Source: Mesorhizobium sp. M7A.F.Ca.US.008.03.1.1 (GTDB lineage: Bacteria; Pseudomonadota; Alphaproteobacteria; Rhizobiales; Rhizobiaceae). From it: a DNA stretch of 64,000 nt. The stretch spans positions 496,001 to 560,000 of the forward strand of contig NZ_RZRU01000001.1 in the NCBI RefSeq assembly GCF_003997495.1, read 5' to 3'. Positions 25,832 to 36,109 of this stretch are shown in pieces. Made by a program: the position numbers and the translations under genes. How positions within the stretch are numbered: the stretch's first letter is position 1; each line of letters starts with the position of its first letter. A model generated the notes under the pieces. The model worked only from the letters and a program-made list of their open reading frames with translations, searched no databases and was not told where the DNA came from.

Positions 25832-26628
25832 GATGTCTGTTCCCGATCCTGGCGGCGCTTGTTGCGGTTCTCGACGCTGCGGCGCACGTCTTCCTCGGCA
25901 TTGTCGATGAGCACCAGCAGCGCTTTCTGCGCGCCTGCCGCGTCGCCGGATGCAATCTTTTCGGCCACTTCCCGATGCAGCGGCAAAGAGTGGCGCTGCC
26001 CGTCCGGATTGTCGTTGGAAAGACGAAAGCTCATCACCAGTGCGGTTTCGACCAGTGCCGCCAGCGAGCCGATCAGCTCATTGCCGGTCATGCGCAGAAT
26101 GGTCTGATGGAACAGAAGGTCGGGCTTGGCGAAGCGGTCGCCATCGTCGACCACGGCCTCCATTTCGGCCAGCGCGGCATTGATCTCGGCGATTTGCGCC
26201 GGCGTGGCGCGTTGGGCCGCGAGTGCGGCCGACATCGGCTCGATGGCTCGCCGCAATTCGAACAGCGCCCTGACATCGTCGGCGCTGACACCGCCGGCGT
26301 AGCGCCATGACAGTACATCCGGATCGAGGAAATTCCAGTCGGCACGGGGACGCACCCTTGTGCCGGTCTTCGGCCGCGATTCGACCAGTCCCTTGCCGGC
26401 CAGCACCTTGATCGCCTCGCGCAGCACCGTGCGGCTGACCCCCAGCATCTCGCTGGAATCGTCGGCATTGGGCAATGCCTCGCCGGGCAGGAAATCGCCT
26501 TGCACGATGCGCAATCCGATCTGCTCGACGACAGTCGCATGCAGCGCCGTCGAGCCGCTGGAGACCGCCACCGCAACCCTTGACGTGCGCGCCGTGCTGA
26601 AAGATTTCTTATTCTTCATACTATTCAT
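25828..26628 (-). CDS. FadR-type GntR family regulator
   Basis: The 266-residue regulator has an N-terminal winged helix (ATVVEQIGLRIVQGDFLPGEALPNADDSSEMLGVSRTVLREAIKVLAGKGL) and a long FCD domain with FELRRAIEPMSAALAA, DLLFHQTILRMTGN and LPLHREVAEKIASGD, whose residues usually bind a metal and a carboxylate. This FadR subgroup is typical of sugar-acid operons. It is the first gene of the eight-gene minus-strand operon and overlaps the dehydratase gene by ATGA, so it likely autoregulates. The palindrome TCATATGA covers its start codon (26625-26632) and could be part of its operator. Confidence 0.88.
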   Translation of the reverse strand: MNSMKNKKSFSTARTSRVAVAVSSGSTALHATVVEQIGLRIVQGDFLPGEALPNADDSSEMLGVSRTVLREAIKVLAGKGLVESRPKTGTRVRPRADWNFLDPDVLSWRYAGGVSADDVRALFELRRAIEPMSAALAAQRATPAQIAEINAALAEMEAVVDDGDRFAKPDLLFHQTILRMTGNELIGSLAALVETALVMSFRLSNDNPDGQRHSLPLHREVAEKIASGDAAGAQKALLVLIDNAEEDVRRSVENRNKRRQDREQTS

Positions 26629-26680
26629 ATGATATGTCTTATCGGCATTATGATGGGAGTCAAGGGATGGGGGAGTGCCG

Positions 26681-27607
26681 ATGACGAAGAATTCCGCTGC
26701 CGTTGCCGAGCGGCATCAAGAGCTGGTCTCGATTAGCGACGGCATTGCGACTGTAGAGATAGCCCCGGCCGCCGGCGGCGCCCTGGCCTCGTATCGCTGG
26801 CGGCAAAACGGATCCGTCGTGGACTGGCTGCGCCCTGCGGATCAGGCGGCGATCGACAGCCGCGATGCCGGCGCAATGGCCTGCTTCCCGCTGGTTCCCT
26901 ATTCCAACCGCATAAGGGGCGGCCGCTTCGCATTCGCCGGCCGCACCGTCGAACTGCCGACCAGCTCGGACGATCCGCATCATGAGCATGGCCATGGCTG
27001 GCGTCGGCCATGGACAGTCGTGCGGCACGAAGCTGGCGCCACCGTCCTGTCCTATCGCCATGTCGCCGATTCCTGGCCGTGGAGCTATGAGGCAAGGCAA
27101 GCGATCTCGCTGGTCGATGGCGGCCTGGTCATCGCCCTCTCGCTGCGCAACCTCTCGGACGCGCCGATGCCGGCAGGCTTCGGCCTCCCTCCCTATTTCC
27201 CGTCGACATCATGGACACATGTCCAGGCGCAGGTATCCGGCATGTGGGAGACCGATGCGGAAATCTTGCCCACCCGGCACGTCCTACCACCCGCTGGCGC
27301 GAACCCGACCACGGGCTTCGACGTGTCGGAGACGGACTTCGACACGGTCTTTACCCGATGGTCGCGCCGCGCCCGGATCTCCTGGCCGGAGCATGGGCGG
27401 CAACTGGACATCGAGGCCGAGGCGCCACTCGATTTCCTTGTCCTCTACACGCCGCCCGGCGAGCCGTTCTTTTGCGCCGAACCGGTCAGCAACATCACTG
27501 ATGCCTTCAATCGCAGCGACGCGGGCATCGACACTGGCTGCATCGTACTGGCACCCGGACAGATGCGATCCGCAAGCGTTCGCTTCACGCCTTCGCAGGC
27601 GATCTGA
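26681..27607 (+). CDS. Aldose 1-epimerase (galactose mutarotase family)
   Basis: This 308-residue mutarotase-fold protein has the substrate-contact Arg in FPLVPYSNRIRGGRF, the catalytic-type His region DDPHHEHGHGWRRPW and a late acidic EAPLDFLVLYTPPGEPFFCAEPVSN where the catalytic Glu lies. It interconverts the anomers of free aldoses. I prefer the ATG at 26681, six bases after GGGGGAG; a GTG two codons earlier is also open. It is divergent from the sugar-acid operon by about 50 bases and presumably shares its regulator, supplying the anomer used by the dehydrogenase. It converges with pcaQ. Confidence 0.85.
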   Translation: MTKNSAAVAERHQELVSISDGIATVEIAPAAGGALASYRWRQNGSVVDWLRPADQAAIDSRDAGAMACFPLVPYSNRIRGGRFAFAGRTVELPTSSDDPHHEHGHGWRRPWTVVRHEAGATVLSYRHVADSWPWSYEARQAISLVDGGLVIALSLRNLSDAPMPAGFGLPPYFPSTSWTHVQAQVSGMWETDAEILPTRHVLPPAGANPTTGFDVSETDFDTVFTRWSRRARISWPEHGRQLDIEAEAPLDFLVLYTPPGEPFFCAEPVSNITDAFNRSDAGIDTGCIVLAPGQMRSASVRFTPSQAI

Positions 27608-27625
27608 TCGCCAGTCTGAGCCGCA

Positions 27626-28543
27626 TCAGCTGCCTTGCCTTGCCGCTTCGCGGATGGTCTGCAGCAGGATGGAGAAGGCCGGTGAGGGCGCCATGTCGGT
27701 CCGCATCGTCAAGCCGACCGGTCCCTTGGTTTCCTCGGTGTTGACCGGCAAGGCGACGAAGGCGCCGCTGCCGAGTTCGTTGGCAACGACGCCAGCCGAA
27801 ATGATCCAGACGGCATTGCTCTGCCGCAGGAAGGCGCGGCCGAAGGAGTCCGAGACGGTTTCGATCTCGGTTGCCGGCGCGGTCATGCCGTTGGTGATGA
27901 ACAGGCGGTCGACAAACGGACGGATGACCGATTCCCGCGTCGGCATCAGCATCGGGAATTCGTCGAGCCGTGCGAACACATCCTGTCCCGGGTCAAGCAG
28001 CGGATGTCCGGCTCGCACCACGAACAGTACCGGTTCGGAATAGAGGTGCTCGAAGAAGAAGCCGGTCATGTTTTCCGGCGCCGCCAGCCGTCCGACGACG
28101 AGATCTAGCGCGCCGGTGCGCAACTGTTCGAGCAGCACCGCATTCTCGCCGGTGACGATCTTGATCGCCGCACCGGTACCCTCTTTGAGGAACAGGCTCA
28201 TGGCGAGCGGCATCACCCGCGCCGACACCGTCGGCAGCGCGCCGATGCGGATCGGATGCCGGCTGACCGCTCCGTCCTGGCGAACGGAATCGACGCCTTG
28301 CTTGAGCGCCGTGATCGCCGTGCCGGCATGGCGAAGGAAGATTTCGCCGATGCGCGTCAGTCGGATGCCGCGGCCGTCGCGCTCGACCACCGCAACACCC
28401 AGCGCCTCTTCCAACTCGCGCAATGTCTTGGTCACCGCTGGTGGGCTGACATGCAGCAAGTCAGCCGCCCGCGCCACGCTTCCTTGTCGCGCAACTTCAA
28501 GGAATGCCTGCAGGTGACGGAACCGGATGCGGCTCTCGGACAT
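27626..28543 (-). CDS. pcaQ: LysR-type activator PcaQ
   Basis: This 305-residue LysR-type regulator has an N-terminal helix-turn-helix (FRHLQAFLEVARQGSVARAADLLHVSPPAVTKTLRELEEALG) and a two-lobed effector domain. It is divergent from pcaDCHGB and eight bases from a near-perfect PcaQ box, which fixes its identity. PcaQ in rhizobia activates the pca operon in response to beta-carboxy-cis,cis-muconate and related intermediates. I use the ATG at 28543; a TTG 12 codons upstream lies inside the operator. The box overlaps its own promoter region, so autoregulation is expected. Confidence 0.92.
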   Translation of the reverse strand: MSESRIRFRHLQAFLEVARQGSVARAADLLHVSPPAVTKTLRELEEALGVAVVERDGRGIRLTRIGEIFLRHAGTAITALKQGVDSVRQDGAVSRHPIRIGALPTVSARVMPLAMSLFLKEGTGAAIKIVTGENAVLLEQLRTGALDLVVGRLAAPENMTGFFFEHLYSEPVLFVVRAGHPLLDPGQDVFARLDEFPMLMPTRESVIRPFVDRLFITNGMTAPATEIETVSDSFGRAFLRQSNAVWIISAGVVANELGSGAFVALPVNTEETKGPVGLTMRTDMAPSPAFSILLQTIREAARQGS

Positions 28544-28550
28544 GGATTTG

Positions 28551-28566
28551 ATAACCCCTGAGTTAA
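28551..28566. promoter_or_regulatory. PcaQ box
   Basis: ATAACCCCTGAGTTAA matches the rhizobial PcaQ consensus ATAACC-N4-GGTTAA in 11 of 12 defined bases (A for the first G of the right arm). It lies 8 bases from the pcaQ start and about 70 bases upstream of the pcaD start. That is the position expected for LysR-type activation of pcaD with repression of pcaQ. Confidence 0.83.
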
Positions 28567-28636
28567 TGAAACGGCGCAAAATATCATTTTACTGAACCAA
28601 ACGCCTTGTGCAATGTGGGGGCGGAGGACCGAAACC

Positions 28637-29446
28637 GTGCCATTCGTCACCATCGGCGGCATCACGCTGCACCATCGCCACATCAATGCGGCCGGCAATG
28701 CGCGCCCTATCATCTTCATCAATTCGCTCGGCACCGACTTCCGGATCTGGGACGAAATTGTCTCGGCGCTTGGTGGTGAAATACCGCTGCTGGTCTACGA
28801 CAAGCGCGGTCATGGGCTGTCCGATATCGGCGACATCAGATCGATCGACGATCATGTCGACGACCTCTCGGCGCTCATCGATCATTTCGGGTTGAGCAAG
28901 GTCGTGCTGTGCGGACTGTCGGTCGGTGGCCTGATCGCCCAAGGCTTCTATCGCAGGCGCCCCGATATCGTAGAGGCCATGATCCTGTGCGACACGGCCC
29001 ACAAGATCGGCACGATAGAGAGCTGGAACACACGCATCGCGACGGTCGAAAGCAAGGGTATCCAAGCCATTGCGGATGGCGTGCTCAAAGTGTGGTTCAC
29101 GCCCGCCTTCCACGCAACGCGTCTGGCCGAGCTGGACGGTTATTGGAACATGATGACGAGGCAAGCGCTCGCAGGTTACATCGGGACTTGCGCGGCCGTT
29201 CGCGATGCGGATTTCACCGACAGCGCGCGCCGCATCGCGGTGCCGACGCTTTGCATCGCCGGCGATCAGGATGGCTCGACGCCTCCCGATCTCGTCCGCT
29301 CGCTTGCCGAGTTGATCCCCGGCGCGCGCTTCGAGATCATCCGCGACGCCGGACACATTCCGTGCGTCGAGCAGCCCGAAGCGCTGACCGCGCTGATCCG
29401 CGATTTCATCGCATCGCTTGCCCCTGGAGCGGAAACCCATGGATGA
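28637..29446 (+). CDS. pcaD: 3-oxoadipate enol-lactonase
   Basis: The 269-residue alpha/beta hydrolase converts 3-oxoadipate enol-lactone to 3-oxoadipate. Its catalytic triad is visible as Ser95 in GLSVGG, Asp in GDQDGSTP and His in DAGHIPCVEQP. I choose the GTG at 28637, which has GGAGG nine bases upstream. An ATG at 28613 would place the Shine-Dalgarno sequence inside the gene. It opens the pcaDCHGB-pobA operon under PcaQ control and overlaps pcaC by eight bases. Confidence 0.9.
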   Translation: MPFVTIGGITLHHRHINAAGNARPIIFINSLGTDFRIWDEIVSALGGEIPLLVYDKRGHGLSDIGDIRSIDDHVDDLSALIDHFGLSKVVLCGLSVGGLIAQGFYRRRPDIVEAMILCDTAHKIGTIESWNTRIATVESKGIQAIADGVLKVWFTPAFHATRLAELDGYWNMMTRQALAGYIGTCAAVRDADFTDSARRIAVPTLCIAGDQDGSTPPDLVRSLAELIPGARFEIIRDAGHIPCVEQPEALTALIRDFIASLAPGAETHG

Positions 29447-29846
29447 AGTCCCCGGCAACGCAGCCAGATATCGCACCGGCCTCGCGGTGCGGCGCTCCGT
29501 GCTCGGCGACGGGCATGTCGACCGGGCCGAGGTCGCGGCGACCGATTTCGACCAGCCTTTCCAGGAGTTGATCACCGAAGCCGCCTGGGGAACGGTGTGG
29601 GCGCGGCCGGGCTTCACCAAGCGTGAGCGTTCTATCGTCACGCTGGCGCTGCTGGCGGCACTCGGCCATGATGAGGAGGTTGCCATGCATGTGCGCGCCA
29701 CCGTCAACACCGGTGCTTCGCGCGACGATATCTGCGAGGCGTTCCTGCATGTCGCCATCTATGCCGGCGTGCCGGCCGCCAACCGCGCCTTCAGAATAGC
29801 CAAGGACGTGTTTTCGGAAATGGACGGAAGCCAGAATGCCCGCTAA
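29439..29846 (+). CDS. pcaC: 4-carboxymuconolactone decarboxylase
   Basis: This 135-residue protein of the AhpD-like fold decarboxylates 4-carboxymuconolactone to the enol-lactone used by PcaD. It shows the family pattern [57 protein letters not shown] and [19 protein letters not shown]. The ATG at 29439 follows GGAGCGGA and starts inside pcaD. The gene overlaps pcaH by eleven bases. It is the stand-alone form; fused PcaCD or PcaL proteins occur in other lineages. Confidence 0.92.
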   Translation: MDEVPGNAARYRTGLAVRRSVLGDGHVDRAEVAATDFDQPFQELITEAAWGTVWARPGFTKRERSIVTLALLAALGHDEEVAMHVRATVNTGASRDDICEAFLHVAIYAGVPAANRAFRIAKDVFSEMDGSQNAR

Positions 29847-30591
29847 ATCCGGCTCGAACCGGAGACCCGAGACCGGCGCCTTCTTCCAGCGCGACCGGCC
29901 CTGGCATCCGCCGGCGCTGACGCCGAATTACAAGACCTCCGTGCTGCGTTCGCCGCAGAAGGCGCCGCTGTCGTTCGACAACACGCTGTCGGAGATTGCA
30001 GGCCCGGTCTTCGGTCACGCCATGCTCGGCGAACTCGACGCCGACCTGATCCACAATTTCGCCAGACCCGGCGAGAGCGCGCTCGGCGAACGCATCATCG
30101 TCTACGGCCGGGTGCTCGACGAACGCGGCGTTGGCGTGCCCGGCGCGCTGCTCGAATTCTGGCAGGCCAATGCCAGTGGCCGCTATCGCCACAAGAAGGA
30201 CGGCTATCTGGCGCCGCTCGATCCGAATTTCGGCGGCTGCGGCCGCGCTATATCAGGCGATGATGGCGGCTATGCCTTTCGCACCGTCAAGCCCGGCTCC
30301 TATCCCTGGCCGAACGGGCCAAACGACTGGCGGCCCTCGCATATCCATTTCTCGGTCTTTGGCCACGGCTTCGCGCAGCGGCTGATCACGCAGATGTATT
30401 TCGAGGGCGACCCGCTGATCTGGCAATGCCCGATCGTGCGCGGCATCCCCGACAAGGCAGCCGTTGAGACGCTCATCGCCACGCTGGACATGCAGTCGAC
30501 AATCCCCTTCGACGCGCGCGCCTACAAGTTCGACATCGTTCTGCGCGGCCGGCGCGCGTCGCTGTTCGAAAACAGGCTGGAGGGCAATTGA
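29836..30591 (+). CDS. pcaH: Protocatechuate 3,4-dioxygenase beta subunit
   Basis: The 251-residue iron-binding subunit performs intradiol cleavage of protocatechuate to 3-carboxy-cis,cis-muconate. By motif the iron ligands are Tyr117 ([13 protein letters not shown]), Tyr156 ([16 protein letters not shown]), His169 and His171, all present. An N-terminal arm of about 80 residues is normal for PcaH. It starts within pcaC, and its stop shares one base with the pcaG start (TGATG), consistent with coupled synthesis of the two subunits. Confidence 0.95.
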   Translation: MPAKSGSNRRPETGAFFQRDRPWHPPALTPNYKTSVLRSPQKAPLSFDNTLSEIAGPVFGHAMLGELDADLIHNFARPGESALGERIIVYGRVLDERGVGVPGALLEFWQANASGRYRHKKDGYLAPLDPNFGGCGRAISGDDGGYAFRTVKPGSYPWPNGPNDWRPSHIHFSVFGHGFAQRLITQMYFEGDPLIWQCPIVRGIPDKAAVETLIATLDMQSTIPFDARAYKFDIVLRGRRASLFENRLEGN

Positions 30592-31205
30592 TGGCCAAGT
30601 CGCTCGACCGGCTCAAGGAGAGCCCTTCGCAGACCGCGGGACCTTATGTCCATATCGGGCTGACGCCCAATTTCTGCGGCATCGGCGGCGTCTATCCCAG
30701 TGATCTCGGCGCGACCATGGTCAATGACAAGACCAAGGGCGAGCGCATCGGCCTGCGCATCCGGGTGCTCGACGGTCCCGGTACGCCGCTCAAGGACGCG
30801 CTGATCGAGATCTGGCAGGCGGATGCGGACGGGCTCTACAATTCGCCGGCCGAACTGCGCGGTGCCGCCGACCCGAACTTTTTTGGCTGGGGCCGTTGCC
30901 CGACCGACATGGACACCGGCCTGTGCGCGTTCGAGACGATCAAGCCGGGCCGCGTGCCGTCCAGGGATGGCAGCCTGATGGCGCCGCATATCACGCTGTG
31001 GATCGTTGCGCGCGGCATCAATCTCGGCCTGCATACGAGGCTGTATTTTTCCGATGAGGAAAAGGCCAATGCCGGGGATGCGATCCTGGCGCGCATCGAA
31101 CACCGCGTTCGCGTGCCGACGCTGATCGCCGAGCGCAAGGGCGATATTTACGTCTTCGATGTCCATCTCCAAGGGGAGAAGGAAACGGTCTTCTTCGACA
31201 GCTGA
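30591..31205 (+). CDS. pcaG: Protocatechuate 3,4-dioxygenase alpha subunit
   Basis: The 204-residue subunit begins ESPSQTAGPYVHIGLTPNF, the PcaG hallmark, and has LIEIWQADADGLYNSPAELRG and APHITLWIVARGINLGLHTRLYFSD. The alpha subunit has the same fold as PcaH but lacks the iron ligands, and it contributes to the active-site wall. The ATG at 30591 shares its first base with the pcaH stop. The pcaB gene follows after 19 bases with its own AGGAGG. Confidence 0.95.
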   Translation: MAKSLDRLKESPSQTAGPYVHIGLTPNFCGIGGVYPSDLGATMVNDKTKGERIGLRIRVLDGPGTPLKDALIEIWQADADGLYNSPAELRGAADPNFFGWGRCPTDMDTGLCAFETIKPGRVPSRDGSLMAPHITLWIVARGINLGLHTRLYFSDEEKANAGDAILARIEHRVRVPTLIAERKGDIYVFDVHLQGEKETVFFDS

Positions 31206-31224
31206 TGGTCAGGAGGAGCAGGAC

Positions 31225-33449
<2,225 letters not shown>

Positions 33450-33459
33450 GGGCTGCGGA

Positions 33460-33930
33460 TCATCCGGCGCCTTGCTGCCTGGCAAAATCCAAAAGCATCG
33501 GACGTTGTCCCCTGAGGATTTTCACCTCGGCCTCGGGCAAGGTGAACCAGCCCGCTCTGTCGACCTCCGGGAACGCCTTTAGGGATCCCGACCTTGGCGG
33601 CCATTCCATGGTGAAGCTGTTGCTCTTGATGGCGGCTACATCGATGTCGATGGTCGCCTCGACAGACCAGGCCGTGACGATCTTGCCGCCCGGTTGCCTG
33701 TAGTCGCCAAGCCGCGCGAAGGTGCCGTCGACCCTGACGCCGAGCTCTTCCTCGGTCTCGCGTTGCGCTGCCGTCAACTCATCCTCGTCCTCGCCGACGA
33801 GGCCCTTCGGTATCGACCAGGCACCATCGTCCTTCTTCGCCCAGAACGGTCCACCCGGGTGGACCAGCAGCACCCTGAGATCGTCGTCGCTGCGGCGATA
33901 GATCAGCAATCCCGCACTGCGTTTTGCCAT
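33460..33930 (-). CDS. Nudix hydrolase
   Basis: The 156-residue protein has a full Nudix box (GX5EX7REUXEEXGU) in GLVGEDEDELTAAQRETEEELGV near residues 43-65. It opens AKRSAGLLIYRR and contains HPGGPFWAKKDDGAWSIPKG. Such enzymes hydrolyse nucleoside diphosphates linked to another group; the KDDGAWSIPKG form occurs in diadenosine-polyphosphate or (di)nucleotide-cleansing members. I chose the ATG at 33930 at the natural domain start. It stands alone, divergent from a fatty-acid-hydroxylase-family gene. Confidence 0.85.
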   Translation of the reverse strand: MAKRSAGLLIYRRSDDDLRVLLVHPGGPFWAKKDDGAWSIPKGLVGEDEDELTAAQRETEEELGVRVDGTFARLGDYRQPGGKIVTAWSVEATIDIDVAAIKSNSFTMEWPPRSGSLKAFPEVDRAGWFTLPEAEVKILRGQRPMLLDFARQQGAG

Positions 33931-34103
33931 TTTTGCATGTCCATTTGCGAAGCCGGCAGCCTGCCGATGGTCCTTGAATCGTTGACGCGAACATTGCACT
34001 AGGGGATTGCGACGCTATGTCAGGCACGTCTGCATTGCACCTCACCCGCGAGTCCGGCAATCTGATACCATCGCTTATTTGGCGGCTCGAAGGCTAGGTG
34101 ACG

Positions 34104-34637
34104 ATGCAACTCGGTCTTATTGGCTACTACAGCGACTTCGTCGTGTATCCGCTGGTGATCGCCGTTCTGGCAGTGGCCGGGCTGCTCGAGGCCGGCGAAG
34201 AGAGTGCGCCAGGATGGATAGGCACTGTCCTCGCCTGTCTAGGCCTCTGGACGCTGATCGAGTATGTGCTGCACAGGTTCGTTCTTCACCATATTCCTTA
34301 CATCAAGGACCTGCACGACCGTCACCATGTCGAGGAACGCAGTTCTGTGGGCACGCCGACCTGGCTCAGTCTCGGGGTGCATGCCCTGGTCGCGTTCCTG
34401 CCGGTATGGATGGTCTCCGATTTCGCCACCGCGAGCGCGGTGAGCTGCGGGTTGATGCTGGGATACCTCTGGTACATCAGCATCCACCACATGATCCATC
34501 ACTGGCATCCCGCGCATCCGAGCTACCTCTACACCCTCAAGCGCCGTCATGCAGTGCATCACCACATTGAGGAAACGGCCAATTTCGGTGTGACGTCGGC
34601 GTTCTGGGATCGCGTTTTCGGCACGGCGCGGCTCTAG
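34104..34637 (+). CDS. Fatty acid hydroxylase/sterol desaturase family membrane protein
   Basis: The 177-residue integral membrane protein carries the di-iron histidine clusters of the family: HRFVLHH, HDRHHVEE, HHMIHHWHP and HAVHHHIEE. Four hydrophobic segments (about residues 10-30, 38-55, 87-105 and 110-128) hold the His loops on the cytoplasmic face. Members hydroxylate or desaturate lipids, sterols or carotenoids; the substrate cannot be told here. I take the ATG at 34104 with AGG upstream; a GTG two codons earlier is also open. It is a single gene, converging with rsgA. Confidence 0.8.
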   Translation: MQLGLIGYYSDFVVYPLVIAVLAVAGLLEAGEESAPGWIGTVLACLGLWTLIEYVLHRFVLHHIPYIKDLHDRHHVEERSSVGTPTWLSLGVHALVAFLPVWMVSDFATASAVSCGLMLGYLWYISIHHMIHHWHPAHPSYLYTLKRRHAVHHHIEETANFGVTSAFWDRVFGTARL

Positions 34638-34663
34638 TCTGAAGCCAGTTCAGCCTCGGCCGT

Positions 34664-35674
34664 TCAGCGCCTCTTGCCGCGACCGCCGGGGGATTTGGCC
34701 CCGCGGGGGCCGCTCTGAACCGGCGTGTTGTTCTGGTTCTCGTCGGACAGTTTTCGCCAGCGAGCGAGGCGCTCCGGATCGAGGGTTCCTGCCTTCAAGG
34801 CAGCCTGCACCGCGCAGCCCGGCTCATGCACATGCGTGCAGTCGCGGAACTTGCACAGCGGCGCGAGCTCGGTGATTTCGGCAAACAGCGTGTCGATGCC
34901 ATGGCCGACATCGCTGACCTGCAGCGTCCGCATGCCCGGCGTGTCGATCACCCAGCCGCCGCCGGCAATGGAATGCAGCGATCGCGACGTCGTGGTGTGG
35001 CGTCCCTTGGCATCGTGCTCGCGAATGCCTCCGGTCTGTTGCGGCGATTGCTGCGCCGATCCGGCCAGCGTGTTGACCAGCGTCGATTTGCCGACGCCGG
35101 AGGAGCCGATCAGCGCCACCGTCTGGCCGGCACCGCACCATGCAGTCAGGACGGCTGCCGCATCCGATGTGCGGGGGTTCAGCATCACGACCGGCAATCC
35201 ACGCTGCAACGCGGCAGCCTGCCTTGCATACGCCTCGGCGTCTTCAGCGGTATCGGCCTTGGTCAGCAGGATCACCGGCGTCGTTCCGGCCTCGTTGGCC
35301 AGCGCCAGATAGCGCTCGAGCCGGGCTGGGTTGAAGTCGGCATTGCACGAGGTGACGATGAACAGCGTGTCGACATTGGCCGCGGCAAGCTGCGGCACCC
35401 TGCCGCCCTGGGTGCGGCGCTCCAGCACCGACTTGCGGGATAGGCGGCGCTGCACAAGGTGTTCATGCCGATCGACCAGCACCCAATCGCCGACGGCATA
35501 GTCACCGGTATTCGCCTGCGCCGGCAGCGTCAGATCGACCGGCCCTGCCTGGGACAGGCCGGTCAGGCGATCGCGGTGGACGGTGGCGATCCGCGTCGGG
35601 ACGAGATCGGCGTCGCCGGGCTCGAGCTGATCAGTGAAAAAATCCGTCCAGCCCAGGCTGGCGAGAGATGGCAT
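34664..35674 (-). CDS. rsgA: Ribosome small subunit-dependent GTPase A
   Basis: The 336-residue circularly permuted GTPase acts in late 30S subunit maturation. An N-terminal OB domain is followed by G4 LLTKAD, then G1 GSSGVGKST, G3 DTPGM, and the C-terminal zinc knuckle CKFRDCTHVHEPGC with Cys, Cys, His, Cys in place. The order G4-G1-G3 is the hallmark. I use the ATG at 35674; a GTG nine codons upstream is possible and neither has a clear Shine-Dalgarno sequence. A basic tail (GPRGAKSPGGRGKRR) may bind RNA. It is monocistronic. Confidence 0.93.
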   Translation of the reverse strand: MPSLASLGWTDFFTDQLEPGDADLVPTRIATVHRDRLTGLSQAGPVDLTLPAQANTGDYAVGDWVLVDRHEHLVQRRLSRKSVLERRTQGGRVPQLAAANVDTLFIVTSCNADFNPARLERYLALANEAGTTPVILLTKADTAEDAEAYARQAAALQRGLPVVMLNPRTSDAAAVLTAWCGAGQTVALIGSSGVGKSTLVNTLAGSAQQSPQQTGGIREHDAKGRHTTTSRSLHSIAGGGWVIDTPGMRTLQVSDVGHGIDTLFAEITELAPLCKFRDCTHVHEPGCAVQAALKAGTLDPERLARWRKLSDENQNNTPVQSGPRGAKSPGGRGKRR

Positions 35675-36109
35675 GGAAGAATCCGTCACGGCTTTGACCA
35701 CGGCGTCGCAGACATCGGACAGTATCCCTGGCAGGTGAGACGCGAATGCGGCGGGCGATCGCCCAGGCCGTGTATGGGCGGCATGGCGACTTTTGGCAAG
35801 CAGGCGCGTAGCCGGGGGCCGAACAGCAAGCTTCTGCAGCCTAACCCATGATCGTCGACCGATGATGGGGTCGATGAAACAGTGCCGTCCGAAGGCGTTG
35901 GCGCGAAATGGCGAGCTGCGTCGGTTTTTCTGCTGACGCCATCAGTTTTTGAAGTGTTAACAAATAATTTGACGCATGGAATGTTTTTGCGTTCTATTGG
36001 GAACTGTGAAAATTGACTGAATAAGTGCCGTCGAGCATTGTCGCGTCCGGTCAACGGCCGCATGACTGGTGGCGGCTCCGATCGTTGGCAAGGGATCAGG
36101 AATATACCG
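35675..36109. other. Intergenic region upstream of rsgA and the LacI gene
   Basis: This 435-base gap between divergent genes holds an AT-rich stretch (35935-36030) unlike the surrounding sequence. A plausible plus-strand promoter is TTGACG at 35969-35974 with TTCTAT at 35992-35997 (17-base spacer), which would serve the LacI gene. I see no perfect inverted repeat that would mark a LacI operator and no small gene I could support. Confidence 0.35.
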
